DNA from: Geobacillus icigianus
GTDB taxonomy: Bacteria > Bacillota > Bacilli > Bacillales > Anoxybacillaceae
DNA length: 45,942 nt
Direction of reading: 5' to 3'
Assembly (NCBI RefSeq): GCF_000750005.1
Contig: NZ_JPYA01000172.1
Span: forward strand, 1-45,942
Shown here: in pieces, positions 42,215-45,942 of the stretch
How the letters are laid out: the number at the start of each line of letters is the position of its first letter
How positions within the stretch are numbered: position 1 is the stretch's first letter
Position numbers and translations under genes: made by a program
Notes under the pieces: generated by a model
What the model saw: the letters and a program-made list of their open reading frames with translations, nothing else
The model's database searches: none
What the model was told of the DNA's origin: nothing

Positions 42215-43936
42215 TTAATCATGGAAATTCGTCCCATCCGTCACTTCTTTAACAATACCGGCGCGAATGACGAAGTCGCCAAAACGTTCGCCGTCAAGCC
42301 GCTCTTTCGCGTAGCGGGACAAAAGGACGCGCAGTTCGCGCAAAATGTCTTCTTCGCCGATGTTTTCGCGGTACAGTTTGCCAAGGCGCGTGCCGTTGAA
42401 GGCGGCGCCGAGGTACATGTTGTATTTGCCGACCGCTTTGCCGACGAAGGCGATTTCAGCGAGCACGTGGCGGGCGCAGCCGTTCGGACAGCCGGTCATG
42501 CGGATCGTGATTTCTTCGTCGCGCAAGCCGTTTTCATCGATGATTTCCTCAATTTTATCGAGCAGTTTCGGCAAGTATCGCTCCGCTTCCGCCATCGCCA
42601 AACCGCATGTCGGCAGGGCGACACAGGCGAGCGCGTTGCGGCGCAAGGCGGTGTACCGGCGTCCGTCGGTCAAGCCGTACTTGGCGATCAGCGCCTCGAT
42701 CTCCGGTTTTTTCTCGCTCGTCACATTGGCGATGACTAAATTTTGGTTCGGCGTCAGCCGAAAATCGCCGGTATGAACGGTGGCGATTTCGCGCAAGCCG
42801 GTCATCAGCTTGTAATCGTCGTAATCTTTGACGCGGCCGCCTTCGACAAAGAGGGTGAAATGCCACGTTCCGTTGACGCCCTCAACCCAGCCGTAGCGGT
42901 CGCCGCTATGTTCAAAATGGTATGGACGCGCTTCCTCAAACTTCCAGCCCAACCGGCGCTCAATTTCCTCTTTGACCGCTTCCAAACCAAGCCGGTCGAT
43001 CGTGTATTTGAAGCGGGCGTGTTTGCGTGACGAGCGGTTGCCGTAGTCGCGCTGCACGGTCATAATTTTTTCCGCCACGTTCACGACTTGATCCGGACGG
43101 CAGAAGCCGATCACTTTGGCGAGCTGCGGATAGGTTGTTTTGTCGCCGTGGGTCATCCCCATGCCGCCGCCGATGGCAACGTTAAACCCGGCGAGCTTGC
43201 CGTCCTCGACAATCGCGATGAACCCAATGTCTTGCGAGAACACATCGACATCGTTCGACGGCGGAACGGCGATGCCGATTTTAAATTTCCGCGGCAAATA
43301 GGTCGAGCCGTAAATCGGTTCTTCCTCGCCGTCGACTGAAGGCGTCCCCGCCACTTTTTCATCATCCAGCCAAATTTCATAATACGCCCGTGTCCGCGGC
43401 AACAAATGGTCGCTGATCAGCTTCGCCCATTCGTACACTTCCGCGTGCACTTCCGATTGGTACGGGTTCGGGTTGCACATCACGTTCCGATTGACGTCGC
43501 CGCAAGCGGCAAGCGTCGTCATCAAAGCGCTGTTGATGGCTTGCATCGTCTTTTTCACGTTCCATTTCAAGACGCCATGCAATTGAAACGCTTGACGCGT
43601 CGTCAGTTTCAACGTGCCGTTGGCGTATTTGCGGGCGATTTCATCCATGACCAGCCACTGCTCCGGCGTCGCCACCCCACCCGGCGTGCGGACGCGAATC
43701 ATAAACTGATACGCCGGCTCAAGCTTTTGTTTTTGCCGCTCGGTGCGGACATCCCGGTCGTCTTGCAAGTAGCTGCCGTGGAACTTCATCAGCCGGTTGT
43801 CATCATCGGGAATGCCCGCGCTGAGCGGGTCTTCCATCGTTTCAGCGAGCGTGCCGCGCAAATAACGGCTTTCCTGCTTGATGCGCTCGACATCGCTTGG
43901 CGGTCCGTCCGGCGCCGTTAAGATGACTTTCGCCAT
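42215..43936 (-). CDS. cysI: Sulfite reductase hemoprotein beta subunit
   Basis: A 573-residue siroheme and 4Fe-4S enzyme reducing sulfite to sulfide with six electrons from CysJ. The cluster/siroheme cysteines are in [13 protein letters not shown] and [10 protein letters not shown]; siroheme-binding basic residues are in [25 protein letters not shown] and [13 protein letters not shown]. The start is the ATG at 43936, after AAAGGAG; a GTG at 43948 overlaps the ribosome site. It lies 24 bp after cysJ in one operon. Confidence 0.96.
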   Translation of the reverse strand: MAKVILTAPDGPPSDVERIKQESRYLRGTLAETMEDPLSAGIPDDDNRLMKFHGSYLQDDRDVRTERQKQKLEPAYQFMIRVRTPGGVATPEQWLVMDEIARKYANGTLKLTTRQAFQLHGVLKWNVKKTMQAINSALMTTLAACGDVNRNVMCNPNPYQSEVHAEVYEWAKLISDHLLPRTRAYYEIWLDDEKVAGTPSVDGEEEPIYGSTYLPRKFKIGIAVPPSNDVDVFSQDIGFIAIVEDGKLAGFNVAIGGGMGMTHGDKTTYPQLAKVIGFCRPDQVVNVAEKIMTVQRDYGNRSSRKHARFKYTIDRLGLEAVKEEIERRLGWKFEEARPYHFEHSGDRYGWVEGVNGTWHFTLFVEGGRVKDYDDYKLMTGLREIATVHTGDFRLTPNQNLVIANVTSEKKPEIEALIAKYGLTDGRRYTALRRNALACVALPTCGLAMAEAERYLPKLLDKIEEIIDENGLRDEEITIRMTGCPNGCARHVLAEIAFVGKAVGKYNMYLGAAFNGTRLGKLYRENIGEEDILRELRVLLSRYAKERLDGERFGDFVIRAGIVKEVTDGTNFHD

Positions 43937-43960
43937 TTTCCTTCCCACTCCTTTTTTCGA

Positions 43961-45790
43961 TTAATAGACATCGCGTTGGTACCGTTTTTGCTTTTGCATC
44001 TCAGTGACATACGCTTCTGCCTGTTCGCGGCTCATACCGCCTTCTTTTTCAATAATATCGATGAGCGTCTGATGGACGTCGCGCGCCATGTGCTGCTTGT
44101 CGCCGCATACGTAGACGACGGCGCCTTCCTCAAGCCAGCCGAACAGCTCCTTGCTTCGTTCGAGCATCCGGTGCTGGACGTACACTTTTTTCTCCGTATC
44201 GCGCGAGAAGGCGACATCCATTTTGGTCAGCACGCCGCTTTTCAGCCACGCGAGCCATTCCGTCTGGTACAAGAAATCGGTCATAAAATGTTGGTCGCCA
44301 AAGAACAGCCACGATTTTCCGCTCACACCTGTCGCTTCGCGCTCTTGCATAAAGGCGCGGAACGGCGCCACCCCAGTTCCTGAACCAATCATGATGATCG
44401 GCGTGTCCGGATCCTTCGGCAGCTTAAAATTCGGGTTCGGCTGCACAAAGACCGGCAAGGTGTCGCCGATTGGGACGCGCTCGGCGCAAAAGGTTGAGCA
44501 TACCCCTTTGCGCAGGCGGCCGTAAGACTGATAGCGAACCGCCCCGATCGTCAAATGCACCTCGTCCGGATACGCGGCTAAGCTGCTCGCGATCGAATAC
44601 AGGCGCGGCGGCATTTTCCGCAGGATGGAAATGAGTTGTTGCGGCGCAGCGTCCCACGGACCGAAATCGCGCAAGGCATCGAGCAAGTCGCGGCCTTTGG
44701 CGTATTCTTTCAGCTTCGCCTCATTGCCCGGCGCCACAAGCTCTTGAAGCGCGCTGTTTTTTGACAGCGGCGCCAGTTTTTGCAGCAGCGCTTTCGTCAA
44801 AACGGTGATTTCAAAATGGGACGTGAGCGCTTCTTTCAGCGACCGCACTTCGCCATCTTTATCGATCGTCACCGTTTCTTCCGGATTCCATTTCATTTCT
44901 TGGATGATGAGGTCGACAAGCTCTGGATCGTTTTTCGGGAAAATGCCAAGCGCATCGCCCGGCTCATATTTCAAGCCCGATCCTTCCAGCGACAATTCGA
45001 GATGGCGCGTTTCTTTATTCGACCCGCGGCCGTTTAAGTTGATGTTTTCCAACACCTCGGCCGGGAACGGATTTTTCCGCGAATAGACGACGGCCGGCTC
45101 CGCTTTCGGGGCCGCAGCCACCGCCGACAAAAGCGGAGTTGCCCCACCGCTGGCGTTTGCCTCTTTGCTCAACTCGCCAAGCACGCCGTCAAGCCATTTC
45201 GCCGCCGCTTCCTCGTAATCGACATCGCAATCGACGCGCGGATAAAACCGCGTTCCGCCCAGCTCCTCGAGCCGCTTGTCGAAATCTTTCCCCGTCTGGC
45301 AAAACTGCTCGTACGACGTATCGCCGAGCGCAAGGACGGAGAAACGGAGATGATCCAGTTTTGGCGCCCGTTTGCTGTGGAGGAATTCGTAAAACGACAC
45401 CGCGTTGTCCGGCGGATCGCCTTCCCCGTGTGTGCTCACGACAATGAGCAGCGTCTCCACTTTCTTTAATTCGTTCGGCTTAAACTCAAGCATCGACGAC
45501 ACTTTCGCCTCAAAGCCGCGCTCCTTGAGCGCCTTGCCCGCTTTTTCCGCCAACTTTTGCGCGTTGCCGGTTTGCGAGCCGTAAAGAACGGTCACTTCTT
45601 TCGAAACCGGCTTGCCGCCTCCGGCAAACAGCGCCGGTGCATTGGCGTCCAACACGGTGACCGCCGCCTCGGCCGCGGCCAAATACCCGCTCAGCCAAAG
45701 CTTTTGCGACGGCGTCAGCGTCGGCAACAAACGGTTCAGAAGCTCGATTTGCTCCTGAGTAAACGGACTGTTGGTTACTTGCAGCTGCAA
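43961..45790 (-). CDS. cysJ: Sulfite reductase flavoprotein alpha subunit
   Basis: A 609-residue NADPH-flavoprotein. Residues about 65-205 are the flavodoxin-like FMN domain (TVLYGSQTGNAQKLAEK, STHGEGDPPDNA, LALGDTSYEQFC). Residues about 235-450 bind FAD (KETRHLELSLEGSGLKYEPGD, RLYSIASS) and the C-terminal part binds NADPH (IMIGSGTGVAPFRAFMQER, FFGDQH, VYVCGDKQHMARDV). It starts with TTG at 45790 nine bases behind GAGGGG, giving the MQLQVTNSPF start known from Bacillus CysJ. Confidence 0.96.
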   Translation of the reverse strand: MQLQVTNSPFTQEQIELLNRLLPTLTPSQKLWLSGYLAAAEAAVTVLDANAPALFAGGGKPVSKEVTVLYGSQTGNAQKLAEKAGKALKERGFEAKVSSMLEFKPNELKKVETLLIVVSTHGEGDPPDNAVSFYEFLHSKRAPKLDHLRFSVLALGDTSYEQFCQTGKDFDKRLEELGGTRFYPRVDCDVDYEEAAAKWLDGVLGELSKEANASGGATPLLSAVAAAPKAEPAVVYSRKNPFPAEVLENINLNGRGSNKETRHLELSLEGSGLKYEPGDALGIFPKNDPELVDLIIQEMKWNPEETVTIDKDGEVRSLKEALTSHFEITVLTKALLQKLAPLSKNSALQELVAPGNEAKLKEYAKGRDLLDALRDFGPWDAAPQQLISILRKMPPRLYSIASSLAAYPDEVHLTIGAVRYQSYGRLRKGVCSTFCAERVPIGDTLPVFVQPNPNFKLPKDPDTPIIMIGSGTGVAPFRAFMQEREATGVSGKSWLFFGDQHFMTDFLYQTEWLAWLKSGVLTKMDVAFSRDTEKKVYVQHRMLERSKELFGWLEEGAVVYVCGDKQHMARDVHQTLIDIIEKEGGMSREQAEAYVTEMQKQKRYQRDVY

Positions 45791-45891
45791 CGGTGTCCAC
45801 CCCTCAATCGAAAAGTCGCATGGAACGATGGCGGCATGGTCGCCTCCTATTCAAGCACCAGCGCCAAATATCCATTATTCCTATAAAATAA

Positions 45892-45908
45892 GTATACTTT
45901 AAATATAC
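45892..45908. promoter_or_regulatory. Inverted repeat upstream of cysJ
   Basis: GTATA and TATAC flank seven bases in the A/T-rich region about 100 bp before the cysJ start. It may be an operator for a sulfur regulator (CysL-type in Bacillus); the assignment is a guess. Confidence 0.3.
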
Positions 45909-45942
45909 ATCATATTTACACTTTACCCTAAAACAGAACATT

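Noticed and set aside
45791..45942. SAM riboswitch or T-box before cysJ
   Set aside because: The sequence is too short up to the window edge, with neither the S-box core nor a T-box consensus.

Overview
The window reads as a chromosomal segment of a thermophilic Bacillaceae bacterium, most likely Geobacillus or a close relative. The gene set is Bacillus-like: gltAD with divergent gltC, a GabP orthologue, a yclNOPQ-type siderophore transporter, cysJI, TelA/XpaC-type genes, YndM and DUF4025 proteins. Base composition is balanced to slightly GC-rich, Shine-Dalgarno sites are strong, and GTG and TTG starts are frequent. I see no rRNA or tRNA gene, no intact insertion sequence and no prophage. Species assignment is inference.

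Layout. 1-5 kb: small stress or envelope genes (stand-alone VWA-like protein, DUF4025 protein, a 41-aa peptide, a YndM-like membrane protein), a TelA-family gene followed by an XpaC-like membrane protein, an N-terminally truncated SIMPL pseudogene and a TcaA-like membrane protein. 5-8.5 kb: an MFS transporter, a secreted CAP-domain protein, then a decayed RpiR regulator plus SIS-domain locus. 8.5-12.5 kb: malic enzyme with an ACT domain, a DJ-1/PfpI protein, and a coupled sirtuin plus fructosamine-kinase pair. 12.7-16.7 kb: a large DUF2157/GDYXXLXY membrane protein, a coiled-coil protein built on 14-residue repeats, and a PAP2 phosphatase. 16.9-24.1 kb: glutamate synthase gltA-gltD with its LysR activator gltC. 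24.1-27.4 kb: PEP-dependent dihydroxyacetone kinase dhaK-dhaL-dhaM and a YhdH/AcuI-type oxidoreductase. 27.6-33.3 kb: a Uma2 protein and a GABA or omega-amino-acid module (class III aminotransferase, PucR regulator, GabP permease). 33.5-35.9 kb: an unknown ORF, an orphan C-terminally short type III-like DNA methyltransferase, a relic CRISPR mini-array and gene debris. 35.9-40.1 kb: a Fur-regulated ferric-siderophore importer. 40.2-41.9 kb: an aldehyde dehydrogenase behind a tandemly duplicated structured leader. 42.2-45.8 kb: assimilatory sulfite reductase cysJ-cysI.

How the genes work together. Nitrogen and carbon are joined by glutamate synthase, the GABA-type transaminase and permease, malic enzyme and dihydroxyacetone kinase. 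Iron uptake and sulfite reduction form two more assimilation modules. The sirtuin and fructosamine kinase may both repair modified lysines.

Most notable non-genic signals: (1) a dispersed repeat family (three aligned copies at about 14.9-15.06, 24.56-24.71 and 29.88-30.02 kb, a fragment at 35.8 kb) with an invariant 30-nt spacing from a CTGGYGAAAA core to a small related reading frame; (2) an identical 14-bp motif before both the aminotransferase and the gabP gene, a candidate PucR-type operator; (3) a two-repeat, one-spacer CRISPR relic with no cas genes; (4) a duplicated 71-74 bp leader before the aldehyde dehydrogenase; (5) a displaced copy of the 3' end of the siderophore ATPase gene.
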